A stretch of 64,000 nucleotides of DNA, taken from positions 124,001 to 188,000 of the forward strand of contig JAUYGZ010000003.1 of assembly GCA_030690415.1 (NCBI GenBank), read 5' to 3'. This stretch comes from a bacterium. Lineage in GTDB: Bacteria; Patescibacteriota; Gracilibacteria; JAUYGZ01. Below, piece after piece: positions 43,085-59,923 of this stretch (positions are counted from its first letter, which is position 1; each line of letters opens with the position of its first letter). The translations under genes and the position numbers were made by a program. Under the pieces are notes generated by a model. It was not told where the DNA came from, made no database searches, and saw nothing but the letters and a program-made list of their open reading frames with translations.

Positions 43085-43237
43085 TTAACATCCTTTGGTC
43101 AGCGCCTGGAAAGCCATGACAGCCTCAGCCTTTCGGACACGGGCTTTAGCCTTATTATCGCGTTTGTGTAGTGGGGATTTGGGTCTTTTGAGACCTACGA
43201 GACAGTGCTTGTGAGATTTGCCACCTTTGTTACTCAT
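43085..43237 (-). CDS. Small basic protein of unknown function
   Basis: A 50-residue ORF starting MSNKGGKSHKHCLVGLKRPKSP, 7 bases ahead of the DUF5655 gene. It is very basic, with a C-terminal helix (AKARVRKAEAVMAFQALTKGC) and two Cys. The ORF track extends it with a hydrophobic stretch, MAVFILAVPFFFLHFHLAFF, that looks like an untranslated leader. It resembles a nucleic-acid-binding or ribosome-associated mini-protein, but no family was recognised. It is divergent from ligA. Confidence 0.45.
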   Translation of the reverse strand: MSNKGGKSHKHCLVGLKRPKSPLHKRDNKAKARVRKAEAVMAFQALTKGC

Positions 43238-43312
43238 GAGAAAAATATGAAAAAATGCGAGATGAAAATGTAAAAAGAAGAATGGAACTGCTAGTATGAA
43301 TACAGCCAATAA

Positions 43313-46332
<3,020 letters not shown>

Positions 46333-46433
46333 TTGCAGAGAAAAATCATATCTAGTCTAGAGACAAGAGTGTTCAACGCCAAAAAATTTCTCTTGTCCAG
46401 AAAAAAAGTATGGGGTAAAGGAGCACTTTGAGA

Positions 46434-47636
46434 CTAGGCTGATTTTATTCTTACCGGAAGCGAGAAGACAAAGGTGCTCCCCTTTTGAGTGTCGGACGTG
46501 AGAAGTTTTACTTCGCCGTTCAGAAGTTTGGCGAGCTGATGACTGATCGCGAGTCCTAACCCTGAACCGCGTTCATGCACCGACTGATTGTCGAGATACT
46601 GCTCAAAGGAGCGAAAAACTCGTTTATGGTAATGGGATGGAATACCTATTCCGGTATCAGAGACGTAAAAATAGAGTTTTTGGGTAATTTTTTTGGGGAA
46701 ACGGCGGATCTTCACGGATAGGGAGACTTTCCCTTTATGGGTAAATTTAATGGCGTTTCCGATAAGATTCGTGAGGATCTGACTGACGGCTATAGGATCA
46801 GAATAAATGTTTTCCGGAATATGCTCACCCAGTTGGCAGTGAAATTGTAGGCCTTTTTCTCGTGCGAGGACCTGGTAGGTATCCATCAGGTGCTTGATCA
46901 GATTGCAGAGTGAAAAGGTTTTCTCATGGATCTGATACCGGTCCTGTTCGATCTTAATCATATTCAGGGTTTCGTTGATCATTTCCAAAAGACCTCTGGC
47001 ATTTTTTTCAATAACAGATACAAACTGTTTCCGATCGGCATCAGAGATCTCATCTTCTTCCAAGAGTTCTGCGTATCCACGGATGGCCGTCAGAGGGGTT
47101 CGGAGTTCATGACTCATTTTGGAGAGAAAGAGTGCTTTCGCCTGGTGGAGCTCTATTGCTTTTTGTTTCTCCTTTTCGAGCTCGTGAGTTCTCTCGTACA
47201 CCTTTTCTTGAAGGTTTTTCGTATAGTCTTCGACTTTTTTTTGAAGATCCATATGTTCGGTCATGTCTCGAATAATAGCCATGGCCTTCTTTTTTTTACC
47301 GATAACAAAAACCTTGGTTTTCCAGTCCAGGTGACGATTTTCCCCCGCATGAGTTTTGGATCGGGTAATAAAACTTTTTTCTTCAAAAATGGTCTTTAAG
47401 AGTTCCTCCGCACTCAGCAGATCATCGAAATAATTCCTTTCCGAAAGATTTCTTCCCGTAAAGCGGATGCGATTCTTTCCCAATTGTCTTCGAAGAGCCG
47501 TGTTGGCGAACTCGATCATTCCGGAGTCATCCAAAATAAGGATCATATCATCCATTTCCTCAAACATCTCCCGATAGGGATCGAGGCTCATGGCAAGGTA
47601 CTTCTTCGACGGTCTGGGCACTTGAGACGCGCTCAT
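46434..47636 (-). CDS. Cytosolic PAS sensor histidine kinase
   Basis: A 400-residue kinase without membrane helices. A PAS domain (MFEEMDDMILILDDSGMIEFANTALRRQLGK...WKTKVFVIGKKKKAMAIIRDMTEH) and a coiled coil (DLQKKVEDYTKNLQEKVYERTHELEKEKQKAIEL) precede the H-box KMSHELRTPLTAIRGYAELLEE. The ATPase has N-box ILTNLIGNAIKFTHKG, G1 VSDTGIGIP, F-box, and G2 RGSGLGLAI. It overlaps the receiver gene by 4 bases. The signal is unknown, and the output must go through the receiver or another protein. Confidence 0.92.
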   Translation of the reverse strand: MSASQVPRPSKKYLAMSLDPYREMFEEMDDMILILDDSGMIEFANTALRRQLGKNRIRFTGRNLSERNYFDDLLSAEELLKTIFEEKSFITRSKTHAGENRHLDWKTKVFVIGKKKKAMAIIRDMTEHMDLQKKVEDYTKNLQEKVYERTHELEKEKQKAIELHQAKALFLSKMSHELRTPLTAIRGYAELLEEDEISDADRKQFVSVIEKNARGLLEMINETLNMIKIEQDRYQIHEKTFSLCNLIKHLMDTYQVLAREKGLQFHCQLGEHIPENIYSDPIAVSQILTNLIGNAIKFTHKGKVSLSVKIRRFPKKITQKLYFYVSDTGIGIPSHYHKRVFRSFEQYLDNQSVHERGSGLGLAISHQLAKLLNGEVKLLTSDTQKGSTFVFSLPVRIKSA

Positions 47637-48004
47637 GAGAAATAGCTTTGAAGACGGGAAGCAAGCATCTTCGGGGTAATTTCGGATTTCACCCAGTAGT
47701 CAATGACCTGATCGTCATACTGGGAGAGGTCAAGAGTACCCGGATTAAGATTACTGATGATGATGACCGGAATATTCTGTGATTTGGCATTGAGCCGAAG
47801 CATGGCCAGGACGTCTCGTCCGTCCGCAAGGGGCATCATCAGATCCAGAAGAACGAGATCAACTTCTTTCTCAATAGCTTTGGTAATACCCTGAAGGCCA
47901 TTTTTAGAAGTATACACAATAAACCCTTCCTTCTCCAGCCCTATCCGGTACAGCGTAGCCAGGTCTTCATCATCTTCGATGAGAAGAATTCTATGTTGGG
48001 ACAT
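47633..48004 (-). CDS. Stand-alone response regulator receiver (CheY-like)
   Basis: A 123-residue receiver domain with no output domain. It has the acidic pocket (LLIEDDEDLATLY), phosphoacceptor Asp54 (LVLLDLMMPLADGRD), Ser84 (IIISNLN) in the Thr/Ser position and Lys106 (DYWVKSE). It is transcribed just before the histidine kinase with a 4-base overlap, so the two form a pair. With no DNA-binding part it probably acts through protein contact or a phosphorelay. Confidence 0.92.
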   Translation of the reverse strand: MSQHRILLIEDDEDLATLYRIGLEKEGFIVYTSKNGLQGITKAIEKEVDLVLLDLMMPLADGRDVLAMLRLNAKSQNIPVIIISNLNPGTLDLSQYDDQVIDYWVKSEITPKMLASRLQSYFS

Positions 48005-48038
48005 GGTATCTGGTTACTGATCCAGAGAACTCTAAACT

Positions 48039-50924
48039 CTAAACCTTCAATAGCATTCGTTTCAGGTACATTCCCGTATGACTGCCTTTCACTTCAGCCA
48101 CTTCTTCGGGACTCCCGATCGCGACAATCTGACCTCCACCATTGCCCCCTTCAGGCCCGAGATCAATGATCCAATCCGCACACTTAATCACGTCCAGATT
48201 ATGTTCAATAATAAGCACCGTATTGCCGCTGTCAACCAGAGTTTGCAAAACATGCAACAATTTCGCCACGTCATCGAAGTGGAGTCCAGTTGTCGGCTCA
48301 TCCAGGACATAGATCGTCTTGCCGGTAGATCTTTTGGACAGTTCGTTCGACAGCTTGATTCGCTGAGCCTCTCCACCGGAAAGGGTCGTAGCTGGCTGTC
48401 CCAGCTGAATGTAATCCAGCCCAACGGCCAGGAGGGTCTCCAGCTTACGCTTGATATCTGGGATATGTTCAAAGAACTCGAGAGCCTCGATCACAGACAT
48501 CGTGAGGATGTCGGAAATATTTTTTCCTCGCCAGGTGATATCCAGAGCTTCCTTATTGTATCGCCTTCCATTACACACCTCACAGCTCACGTAGATATCC
48601 GGCAGAAAGTGCATTTCGATCTTCTTGAGGCCATCACCTCGACACTCTTCACAGCGTCCACCTTTCACATTGAAGCTAAATCGGCCGGACTTGTAGCCGC
48701 GAAGCTTCGCTTCAGGTGTACTGGCGAAGAGCTCTCTGATATGGGTGAAGAGACCCGTGTACGTCGCGGCATTTGATCGAGGGGTCCGCCCGATGGGTGA
48801 CTGGTCAATGTTAATAATTTTATCCAGGTACTCGATACCTGTGATTTCATCATGGGCACCCGGGACCCGTTTTGCGTTGTTCAATTCGGTGACGAGCTTC
48901 TTGACCAGGATATGATTGATGAGGGAAGACTTTCCGGATCCCGATACCCCCGTCACGCAGGTCAGAATCCCGAGCGGTATCTCAACCGTGAGGTTTTGTA
49001 AATTGTGCTCACGAGCCCCTTTTATGACCAGGGATTCTCCATTCCCTTTTCGGCGTTTTTTTGGCATGGAAATCTCGAGTTTCCCACTGAGGTATTTTCC
49101 GGTCACGGAGTTTTTATCAGCCATGACTTCTTCGGGAGTTCCCGAAGAAACCACTTCTCCTCCGTACTTCCCCGCTCCAGGCCCAATATCGAGCAGGTAG
49201 TCCGCCTGTTTGATAATGTCTTCGTCGTGCTCGACGACGAGGACGGTATTGCCCAGATCACGGAGCTTCATGAGGGTCGCGATCAGGCGGTCATTGTCAC
49301 GCTGGTGGAGACCGATCGAAGGTTCGTCCAGAACGTAGAGGACACCCTGAAGCTGTGATCCGATCTGTGTCGCCAGGCGGATGCGCTGCGCTTCCCCGCC
49401 AGAGAGCGTATTCGCGACACGGCTGAGGGTGAGGTATTCGAGTCCGACATCGATCAAAAACTGCAGCCTTTCTCGGACTTCCTTCAGGATCCCTGAAGAA
49501 ATCTTCTTCTCAGAATCAGAAAGTTTCAGTGCGTCGAAGAAATCAAGTATACCAGTGACGGCCATTTCCGTGACCTGAATAATGTCCAGGGAGTCAATTC
49601 TGACCGCCAAAGATTCCGGCTTCAGGCGCTTTCGATGACATTTCGGGCAATCCAGAATGCGCATGTACTGTTCGATCTTCTTGTGCACATACTTCGAATC
49701 CGTCTCGGTATAGCGGCGCTCAAGATTAGGGACAACCCCCTCAAAACCGGTTTTGTATTCCTTGTCAAATCGATCGGAACTAAAGCTCATCGTGTAGGTT
49801 GGCTCAGGATCTCCGTTGAGGATGATCTCCATTTGCTCCTCTGTCATTTTCTTGATCGGTGTTTGCAGGGTGAATCCATGGTTTTTCCCGACCTGTTCAA
49901 GGATTTTGTTGTACCAGGAGAGCTTCGAGTTTGTCGAGCTCCAGGGCAGAATCGCTCCCTCAGCGATAGTCAGTCGTTCATTGGGAATAAGCATGTCCCG
50001 GTCGATCTTCAGCTTGGTCCCCAGTCCATGACATTCTTCACAGGCACCATGGGGCGAGTTGAAGGAAAAAATACGAGGATGAATCTCGGGAATATTGATG
50101 TCACAGTCCGCGCAAGCATAGTTTTCTGAGTAGAGGTTGTCATGCCCTGTATCTGGGTTGTGGATGATGAGCAGGCCATTACCCTGCTTGAGAGCTAGCT
50201 CCAGCGAATCCGCCAAACGAGTCCGATCAGGGTTTGATTCCTCGATTTCCTGCCCTGATTTCAGCCTGGTTATTTTCGGCTGAAAGTCCTTGACCACCAG
50301 ACGGTCGATGACGATCTCTATATTGTGCTTCTTCTTGGGATCCACATCAAACTCATCCAGAACGCTGTAGATCTGACCATCGAAACGATAGCGAACAAAA
50401 CCATCCTTCTTGATCTGGCTCAAAACCACCTGATGTTCCCCTTTTTTTCCACGCACGACCGGAGCAAGAATCATAAATTTGGCCCCCTCATTCATTTCTT
50501 CGATTTTCTCGATGATTTGGCTCACCGACTGGCGATCGATCTTTTTTCCACAGTTCGGGCAATGAGCCACTCCGATTTTTGCGAAAAGAAGCCTCAAATA
50601 ATCATAAATCTCTGTGACTGTTCCCACCGTTGAGCGAGGATTCCGAGATGTGGTCTTCTGATTGATGGCGATCGCCGGAGAAAGACCCTTGATTTCATCC
50701 ACGTCAGGCTTTTCCATGAGGTCCAAAAACTGCCGAGCGTAGGTCGAAAGGCTCTCTACGTAGCGTCTTTGACCTTCCGCGAAGATGGTATCAAAAGCCA
50801 GCGACGACTTCCCCGAACCGGAAAGACCGGTAATGACCGTGAGCTTATCGCGGGGAATCTCGACATCTACATTCTTGAGATTGTGTACTCGGGCTCCTTT
50901 GACGATGATTTGCTTTCCAAACAT
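48039..50924 (-). CDS. uvrA: Excinuclease ABC subunit A
   Basis: UvrA finds bulky DNA damage and loads UvrB. Two ABC ATPase halves are present: Walker [35 protein letters not shown] and [15 protein letters not shown], two signature motifs ([15 protein letters not shown] and [15 protein letters not shown]), and zinc clusters ([13 protein letters not shown]..., CEECRGDG and [10 protein letters not shown]). It has about 961 residues, normal. I chose ATG 50924 ([16 protein letters not shown]); the ORF track adds three residues. uvrB and uvrC are not in the window. Confidence 0.96.
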   Translation of the reverse strand: MFGKQIIVKGARVHNLKNVDVEIPRDKLTVITGLSGSGKSSLAFDTIFAEGQRRYVESLSTYARQFLDLMEKPDVDEIKGLSPAIAINQKTTSRNPRSTVGTVTEIYDYLRLLFAKIGVAHCPNCGKKIDRQSVSQIIEKIEEMNEGAKFMILAPVVRGKKGEHQVVLSQIKKDGFVRYRFDGQIYSVLDEFDVDPKKKHNIEIVIDRLVVKDFQPKITRLKSGQEIEESNPDRTRLADSLELALKQGNGLLIIHNPDTGHDNLYSENYACADCDINIPEIHPRIFSFNSPHGACEECHGLGTKLKIDRDMLIPNERLTIAEGAILPWSSTNSKLSWYNKILEQVGKNHGFTLQTPIKKMTEEQMEIILNGDPEPTYTMSFSSDRFDKEYKTGFEGVVPNLERRYTETDSKYVHKKIEQYMRILDCPKCHRKRLKPESLAVRIDSLDIIQVTEMAVTGILDFFDALKLSDSEKKISSGILKEVRERLQFLIDVGLEYLTLSRVANTLSGGEAQRIRLATQIGSQLQGVLYVLDEPSIGLHQRDNDRLIATLMKLRDLGNTVLVVEHDEDIIKQADYLLDIGPGAGKYGGEVVSSGTPEEVMADKNSVTGKYLSGKLEISMPKKRRKGNGESLVIKGAREHNLQNLTVEIPLGILTCVTGVSGSGKSSLINHILVKKLVTELNNAKRVPGAHDEITGIEYLDKIINIDQSPIGRTPRSNAATYTGLFTHIRELFASTPEAKLRGYKSGRFSFNVKGGRCEECRGDGLKKIEMHFLPDIYVSCEVCNGRRYNKEALDITWRGKNISDILTMSVIEALEFFEHIPDIKRKLETLLAVGLDYIQLGQPATTLSGGEAQRIKLSNELSKRSTGKTIYVLDEPTTGLHFDDVAKLLHVLQTLVDSGNTVLIIEHNLDVIKCADWIIDLGPEGGNGGGQIVAIGSPEEVAEVKGSHTGMYLKRMLLKV

Positions 50925-50995
50925 GATATCCAAAATTTATAGCAAAGGCCATTCTAGCATCACTTTCTCGGATGCCAAAGGGAAAGAATTGAAAA

Positions 50996-51072
50996 AACTC
51001 ACCCCCTATCGTCCGCCGCGGCGGACTCCTTCCCCCTCTCTTCGGAAGAGAGGGGGACAAAGGGGGTGAGTT
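50996..51072. repeat. Long palindromic repeat, copy B
   Basis: The same outer arms as copy A (AACTCACCCCC...GGGGGTGAGTT, perfect over 11 bp) and the same core (TCCCCCTCTCTTC-G-GAAGAGAGGGGGA). Between them is an extra palindrome, GTCCGCCGCGGCGGAC (51011-51026). This copy lies between divergent genes (uvrA and the pilin operon), so the element cannot be only a terminator. Confidence 0.85.
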
Positions 51073-51169
51073 ATTCTCATATTGACACCATAACCTGTGT
51101 TTTCTCCAAGACCATTCTCTCGTCAAAAAGGCCTGTTTTCGTTACAATCGTGGCAAATAAGCTGCTGAT

Positions 51170-51820
51170 ATGAAGAAAAGATTACGGAGATCTGTTACCG
51201 CCCTTCTCGTGGTCGTAACAATGGGTTTGGGAATGATGGAAACTGCTTTTGCTCTGGATACTTTTGGAGATATCAATTCGGCAGCAGATGCGGTTCGATG
51301 TGCCGAAGTTGGCAATACCGACTGCGATTGCATTCTTCAGGGCATCTCCACAGACACGGTTCAAGTCACGGATGATATCATTGTTTTCCTTACCGAAGGG
51401 ATAGCTACCCCTGAGCAAGGGAAGGATGAGCAAGGGAAGGAATATAGCTGTAGTCGTGTGATCGAATGCCTTCGGGAGGATGTGGGGAAGAACAATAAGG
51501 AAATTACAAAGGCTCAACTGGAAGGCACGGTAGGGGTCATTCTCCAGAGTAAGTTTAGCCAGTGCGTCGTTGTCGGCAAAACCGGCCTCGATCTGCTGAA
51601 CAATTACGCCACGCTGGTCTACCGCTGGATCGCCGGAATTGTCGGCAGCATCTGTATCCTGGTCGTCATCATCAGCGGGATTCAGATTTCCATCGGAGGA
51701 CTGAGCCAGGAGGAGGTTAGCTCGGCCAAAGACCGTATCCTTCGATCTCTTGTGGGTCTGGTGGTCCTCTTCTTGTCCGCGTTCATCCTGTACACGATCA
51801 ACCCGATTTTCTTTATCTAA
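51170..51820 (+). CDS. VirB2/TrbC-like pilin-family membrane protein
   Basis: A 216-residue protein with a signal peptide (RRSVTALLVVVTMGLGMMETAFA), a Cys-containing exported region of about 100 residues (six Cys), and two C-terminal helices (WIAGIVGSICILVVIISGIQISIGGL and ILRSLVGLVVLFLSAFILYTINPIFF). The two-helix tail is the VirB2/TrbC layout. It is 4 bases upstream of a second such gene. Genes of this kind are common in CPR genomes, often without a complete type IV secretion system, and may build surface filaments. Confidence 0.65.
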   Translation: MKKRLRRSVTALLVVVTMGLGMMETAFALDTFGDINSAADAVRCAEVGNTDCDCILQGISTDTVQVTDDIIVFLTEGIATPEQGKDEQGKEYSCSRVIECLREDVGKNNKEITKAQLEGTVGVILQSKFSQCVVVGKTGLDLLNNYATLVYRWIAGIVGSICILVVIISGIQISIGGLSQEEVSSAKDRILRSLVGLVVLFLSAFILYTINPIFFI

Positions 51821-51824
51821 GAAA

Positions 51825-52223
51825 ATGAAAAAACTCCTCACAACTCTTGGAATCGGAATACTGATGATCACGAGCTTCGCCTCATCAGAACTCGTTTTAG
51901 CACAACCAGCTCCAGAACAACCAGTTCCGGCCCAAACCGCACCACCTATCACAGGCACCGAATTCCAATTTGGAGGCAACATCACCCTGTCGTCATTTAT
52001 CAGTGATATTCTTCCCAGTATCGCCAACTGGATGGCAGGATTTTTGGCGGCGATCGCAGTCCTGGTCCTGATCTATGCAGGGATTCAGTACCTGACGGCG
52101 GAAGGCGAGCCGGAAAAGATCAGCGCCGCGACGAAGACCGCTTTTTATACCCTGGGAGGCTTACTCCTCCTCATGTTCGGCTACGCGATCGTGTACCTGT
52201 TCCTGTCGATCTTCACGCCATGA
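51825..52223 (+). CDS. VirB2/TrbC-like pilin-family protein, second copy
   Basis: 132 residues: a signal peptide (MKKLLTTLGIGILMITSFASSELVLA), a Pro/Gln/Ala-rich linker (QPAPEQPVPAQTAPP), and two helices (WMAGFLAAIAVLVLIYAGIQYLTAEGEPEKISAATKTAFYTLGGLLLLMFGYAIVYLFLSIF). This is the short, pilin-like form. ATG 51825 was chosen over the ORF-track start, which lies inside the previous gene. The stop overlaps the next start by 4 bases (ATGA). Confidence 0.75.
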   Translation: MKKLLTTLGIGILMITSFASSELVLAQPAPEQPVPAQTAPPITGTEFQFGGNITLSSFISDILPSIANWMAGFLAAIAVLVLIYAGIQYLTAEGEPEKISAATKTAFYTLGGLLLLMFGYAIVYLFLSIFTP

Positions 52224-53116
52224 GCTCTCCCCGCCCCCATCCCGGTTTCTTCCCCAACCTTATCTCGGTCCTCATCTTCTGTGGGATCATGATCGGAATG
52301 TTCTTCGGCTTGACCCGATTCTACCCTCAGCTCGCCATGCGGTATGTTCAGCAAAATGGTGATACGACCTTTGTAGTGGACCGCAGTCCTCTTGTTCGGG
52401 GTATCGTCTCAGGCGTCGAAACCGCTCAGATCAGTTCGAGAGTGGACGCGGGAGAGCCTCTCAATATCAACCAGATCAGTGGGTATCGACAGGGTATTTT
52501 AGCATCGGGGATTACGAGTAAAAATTGGTACAACCTCGACAGGCAGCTCTTTCGGGTCCAGGGCCTCGAGCTGGGGGTCATCAATGCCATCCAGACAAGC
52601 AAAACCGAGCAGGAAAGAGCGACGCTCAGCTATCAGGTGAAGCTTATTCAGCAGATCCAAACCGCTCTTGGAGTCAATCTGGAAGACCTGCTCCAGTCTA
52701 ATCCTGACAACAGACGCCAGGCGCTTCAAAACTACCTGACGAACCTCAGGCAGCTGGCACAGGAAGGCGGAGTTGAGATAGAGAATATGCAGCGGATCAT
52801 CGATGAAGCTCAGACTGAGTACCAGCTAAATGTGGACACCGCTGAGCAATTTAGCGGAGCCTTCACCTCGGAAACGGATAACTTCCAGACGGGTAATATT
52901 GACACGAATCTCAATCTCTACCTGGATGCCCGAAAAAAAGCTGAAGAATCCAGAGTCGTCATCAATTCAACCCAGGAGATATTGAATCGTTTGACTCCCC
53001 TTGTCCAGAGGGCCAATCAAATCATCCCCGCAATCGAAGCTAATTTCGAGGCTCTAGAGGCAGGGATCAAGGTGACTCCCACTCCGGGAGTGAATTTACC
53101 CGTATTTGAGCAGTAG
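52220..53116 (+). CDS. Single-span membrane protein with coiled coil, pilin operon
   Basis: 298 residues. One N-terminal helix (LISVLIFCGIMIGMFFGLTRFY) anchors the protein. The rest is exported or cytoplasmic, helical and Gln-rich, with a likely coiled coil over residues 120-280 (ERATLSYQVKLIQQIQTALGVNLEDLLQ; RRQALQNYLTNLRQLAQE). I recognise no family. Tight coupling to the two pilin-like genes suggests a role in assembling or anchoring the same structure. Confidence 0.65.
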   Translation: MSSPRPHPGFFPNLISVLIFCGIMIGMFFGLTRFYPQLAMRYVQQNGDTTFVVDRSPLVRGIVSGVETAQISSRVDAGEPLNINQISGYRQGILASGITSKNWYNLDRQLFRVQGLELGVINAIQTSKTEQERATLSYQVKLIQQIQTALGVNLEDLLQSNPDNRRQALQNYLTNLRQLAQEGGVEIENMQRIIDEAQTEYQLNVDTAEQFSGAFTSETDNFQTGNIDTNLNLYLDARKKAEESRVVINSTQEILNRLTPLVQRANQIIPAIEANFEALEAGIKVTPTPGVNLPVFEQ

Positions 53117-53122
53117 AGGAGC

Positions 53123-53548
53123 TTATTTCGCCTTCACCTTCTCCAGCACTTTCATTTGATGAACCATGGCGATTTTCTCCGTCTCCAGGTACTTGATCTG
53201 AAAGTCATTGAGGTCAGCACCGGCAGCAAGCTTTTCATTGATAAATTCCAGATAGTGTTTGGCGGTCTTGTATTCAATATCTTTTTGTTCTTTGCAAGAA
53301 TAACAGAGCAATTGAGCTGAGTTGTGTTCCACAGAGAAGAAGAGAATACCTTGCTGGACGAGGTATTGCAGCTCACTTTGGGCGTTCCGGATATCCAGTC
53401 GACTGAAGAGGATTGATCCGGTGAGTGAAGCGTGATGAGGGTATATTTCCATCTCACCACCTTCGGTGTTAACCTTGATCGAGTTTACCTCCTGAGAAAG
53501 GATCTCAGCTTCCGGCGTGCGGACGGAGAGGTGAAAGGTATCGGCCAT
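53123..53548 (-). CDS. atpC: ATP synthase F1 epsilon subunit
   Basis: A 141-residue subunit that couples and regulates the rotor. The N-terminal beta sandwich reads MADTFHLSVRTPEAEILSQEVNSIKVNTEGGEMEIYPHHASLTGSI. The C-terminal helices (about 85-141) are divergent (KTAKHYLEFINEKLAAGADLNDFQIKYLETEKIA). ATG 53548 was chosen instead of 53656 because the extra 36 residues come from the atpD-atpC spacer with its hairpin. Last gene of the ATP synthase operon; it converges with the pilin operon 6 bases away, with no terminator in the gap. Confidence 0.85.
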   Translation of the reverse strand: MADTFHLSVRTPEAEILSQEVNSIKVNTEGGEMEIYPHHASLTGSILFSRLDIRNAQSELQYLVQQGILFFSVEHNSAQLLCYSCKEQKDIEYKTAKHYLEFINEKLAAGADLNDFQIKYLETEKIAMVHQMKVLEKVKAK

Positions 53549-53572
53549 GGAAGAAGGTAAAGTATAAATTGT

Positions 53573-53621
53573 CCGCCAGAGGTGCCAGTCCGACAGTCTG
53601 GCGGGGGTCCGCCTCTGGTGG
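53573..53621 (-). repeat. Hairpin element between atpD and atpC
   Basis: CCGCCAGAGG pairs with CCTCTGGTGG (9 of 10), with an inner GCCAG/CTGGC pair. It lies in the otherwise compact operon and is G+C-rich, like the other palindromic elements here. It may tune the amount of epsilon subunit or be a small inserted repeat. Confidence 0.55.
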
Positions 53622-53652
53622 ATAAAACTTAAAAACTCTGAATGTTTAAGCG

Positions 53653-56080
<2,428 letters not shown>

Positions 56081-56107
56081 GAGAGTCTAAAGGAAAATGA
56101 AAATTTT

Positions 56108-57616
56108 TTACTGAGTGAAGAACTGTTGACACGCTCTGGAAATCCCCTCCTTGATCACTTCCGTGAGATCTTTTTCATCCATAATATTCTTCACGAGTTC
56201 CTTCTTTTCCAGCTCCACATACGTGAGGAATTGTTTGAGCTTTTTTTGAATCTCAGCAGCCTCGACCGCATCGAGGTATCCTCCGGTAGCCGCCGAAAGT
56301 ACCATGACTTCCTGCCACAAGGCATAAGGTGAATTCTGCTTTTGTTTGAAAGATTCCACGATTCGACGTCCGCGGGTTAGGGTTTTTTTGGTTGCTTCAT
56401 CCAGGTCAGAAGCAAATTGAGAAAAGGCTTCCAGCTCGTAGTACTGAGAAAGTTCCAGCTTTACCGTACCGGAGATTTTTTTCATAATTTTGGTCTGAGC
56501 CGATCCTCCCACTCGAGAGACGGAAATACCGACATTAATGGCAGGACGGATTCCTCGGTTGAAGAGATCGGTTTCCAAAAAAATCTGACCATCGGTGATG
56601 GAAATGACGTTCGTCGGAATATAAGCCGAAACATCTCCTGCCTGGGTCTCAATAATCGGTAAAGCCGTAATACTTCCTCCACCATGGTTTTCATTCAGCT
56701 TAGCCGCTCGCTCGAGCAGTCTGGAATGCAGATAAAAGACATCCCCGGGGTAGGCTTCACGTCCGGGAGGTCGTCGAAGGAGGAGAGACATTTCACGGTA
56801 AGCAACGGCGTGCTTAGATAGGTCATCATATATGATCAGACATTCTTTGCCTTTATCCATAAAATATTCGGCAATGGCCGATCCGGCATAAGGAGCAAGA
56901 AATTGCATGACCGCTGATTCAGAGGCTCCAGCCGCGACGACCAGAGAGTAGTCGAGAGCACCATGTGCCCGGAGGGTTTCGTAGACCTGAGCAGTCTTGG
57001 ATTCACGCTGTCCGATCGAAACGTAGATACAGATGATGTCCTGCCCCTTCTGATTCAAAATAGTATCGATAGCGACAGTGGTTTTCCCCGTCTGACGATC
57101 ACCAATGATCAGCTCACGTTGACCTCGGCCAATGGGGACCAGGGAGTCGATGGAAATAATTCCGGTCTGGACAGGGGTATTGACAGACTTTCGGGCAATA
57201 ACACCCGGGGCGATCTTTTCATGCTCATAGTGAGCATCCGCTTTCAGGTCTGCTCCACCATCGATCGGGGCTCCCAGGGCATTGACCACACGTCCAATAT
57301 TAGCCTCAGAGACGGGCATTTGTAGAAAGTGCCCATTGGATTCAACGAAAAGTCCTTCCTTGACACCTTCACCGGACTGGAGGACGAGCGCGAAGGCCTG
57401 GTCCTTTTCCAGATTCATGACCAGAGCCTGGTTTGAAGTACCCTGTACAGTGACCAATTCCCCCATTCGGAGATCCGAAAGACCTTTGATCTGAATAACT
57501 CCATCCTTAAACGACGTAATGACGCCGAAACGACCTTCGTCAGAGCCCTTTTTTTGTTCCTTAAAGAGAGCTTCGGAGATCGTGTCGAGAAAGGAGGTGA
57601 GGGTTTGTTCGGACAT
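56108..57616 (-). CDS. atpA: ATP synthase F1 alpha subunit
   Basis: The non-catalytic nucleotide-binding subunit, 502 residues. It has the P-loop [42 protein letters not shown], and the catalytic Arg finger in [21 protein letters not shown]. Normal length and N-terminal barrel. Fits the order H-A-G-D-C. Confidence 0.97.
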   Translation of the reverse strand: MSEQTLTSFLDTISEALFKEQKKGSDEGRFGVITSFKDGVIQIKGLSDLRMGELVTVQGTSNQALVMNLEKDQAFALVLQSGEGVKEGLFVESNGHFLQMPVSEANIGRVVNALGAPIDGGADLKADAHYEHEKIAPGVIARKSVNTPVQTGIISIDSLVPIGRGQRELIIGDRQTGKTTVAIDTILNQKGQDIICIYVSIGQRESKTAQVYETLRAHGALDYSLVVAAGASESAVMQFLAPYAGSAIAEYFMDKGKECLIIYDDLSKHAVAYREMSLLLRRPPGREAYPGDVFYLHSRLLERAAKLNENHGGGSITALPIIETQAGDVSAYIPTNVISITDGQIFLETDLFNRGIRPAINVGISVSRVGGSAQTKIMKKISGTVKLELSQYYELEAFSQFASDLDEATKKTLTRGRRIVESFKQKQNSPYALWQEVMVLSAATGGYLDAVEAAEIQKKLKQFLTYVELEKKELVKNIMDEKDLTEVIKEGISRACQQFFTQ

Positions 57617-57651
57617 AAAAGGTTGAGGGTTAAGAGTTAAGGGTTGAGAGA

Positions 57652-58317
57652 CTAAACGAGTTCTTTGAGGCGATGGATCGCTTGTATGCGTGAGAACCAG
57701 GATCGGTCCACCACCTTGCCATCGATGAAGAATCGGATTCCTCCGATGAGCTGGGCATTGATGCTGAAGGCGACAAAGCTTTTCGGAAGCTTCAGCCCGA
57801 AATGACGGCGAATGGCATCCTTGGTTTCACGGTCGCATTCGATAGGACTCTGCGTGAGGACACGCGGGCTCTTGAAAAGAGCTTGAAGAAAGACAACAAT
57901 CTCTTCTGTCATTTCCTGAACAGAGTAGAGAGAAATGAAGTATCGCAGTTCGGCCATGAAAGCCGCGCCATGTGGCAGGAGTTGATCAAGTTTTTTTCGT
58001 CGTTCTGTTGTAGTGGATCGATAGAAGTCCTTATCCAGTTGGTCAAAAATGAGTGAAAATTCCTCAACGAAAAAAACGCCAAGGGATTTTAGCAGATTAC
58101 TGCCTGAAAAGTCCTCTGAATTACTCAGTATTTTTATCGTCGTGCCAAGATCATTCACGAAGCTGGATTCGGTCTCCCGGGATAGATGACGCGCGATGAT
58201 CTTGGATCCGATCATCTGCTCAGCTTTTTCCGCATTCGGGGCACTGAAGAATGTTCTCTCTTTTTTGAGAAAATGAATGATGTCTTTTATGAGCGCTGAT
58301 GTGAGATCAGGAATCAT
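57652..58317 (-). CDS. atpH: ATP synthase F1 delta subunit (divergent)
   Basis: A 221-residue stator protein linking F1 to subunit b. The overall sequence is divergent and about 40 residues longer than usual. The C-terminal signature [29 protein letters not shown] matches the delta family, and the position between atpF and atpA fits. The N-terminal half is predicted to be helical. Confidence 0.85.
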   Translation of the reverse strand: MIPDLTSALIKDIIHFLKKERTFFSAPNAEKAEQMIGSKIIARHLSRETESSFVNDLGTTIKILSNSEDFSGSNLLKSLGVFFVEEFSLIFDQLDKDFYRSTTTERRKKLDQLLPHGAAFMAELRYFISLYSVQEMTEEIVVFLQALFKSPRVLTQSPIECDRETKDAIRRHFGLKLPKSFVAFSINAQLIGGIRFFIDGKVVDRSWFSRIQAIHRLKELV

Positions 58318-58320
58318 GCT

Positions 58321-58818
58321 TTAGGATTTATATGTTTTCCAGGCATCGGCAACAGAGTTTTTCACGACGTCCTGAGGGATATTATTCGAAACAACGTGAA
58401 GGACAACTTTCTCAATGAGTTCGATGGTCTGCTTTTCCGCGGACTTGAGGATCCCTCTTTTTTCCTCATCGACAATGCTTCGTACCTCTTCGATCATCCT
58501 GGTCTTTTTAAGCTCAAGACTTTCCTCCTGTTCCTTCCGACGAATTTCCATTTCCTTTTGGAGATCAGACATTTGAGACTCCATATCAGCGCGAAGCTTC
58601 TCTTTTTCTTCATCAGCATTTTTTTTCTCAGCCAAAAACTCATTCTTGATTTTTTCGGCTTGGGCAAGATTATCTGTGATCGTCTTGCGCCGCTCATCGA
58701 GCATTTTCAGGACGGGACCTGTAAAGAAATAGGCCAAAATAACGGCCAGAAGGCCGAAGTTGACGACATAAACGATAATGCTATGCCAATCGATACCAAG
58801 TTTCGCGAAGATTTCCAT
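58321..58818 (-). CDS. atpF: ATP synthase Fo b subunit
   Basis: A 165-residue peripheral stalk protein. One N-terminal helix (IIVYVVNFGLLAVILAYFF) is followed by a long charged coiled coil (EKIKNEFLAEKKNADEEKEKLRADMESQMSDLQKEMEIRRKEQEE). It ends 3 bases before atpH. Confidence 0.93.
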   Translation of the reverse strand: MEIFAKLGIDWHSIIVYVVNFGLLAVILAYFFTGPVLKMLDERRKTITDNLAQAEKIKNEFLAEKKNADEEKEKLRADMESQMSDLQKEMEIRRKEQEESLELKKTRMIEEVRSIVDEEKRGILKSAEKQTIELIEKVVLHVVSNNIPQDVVKNSVADAWKTYKS

Positions 58819-58862
58819 AAAAAGAGGGAGGGGGGATGAGAAAATGAATGAAGGTCAGGTAT

Positions 58863-59920
<1,058 letters not shown>

Positions 59921-59923
59921 AGG

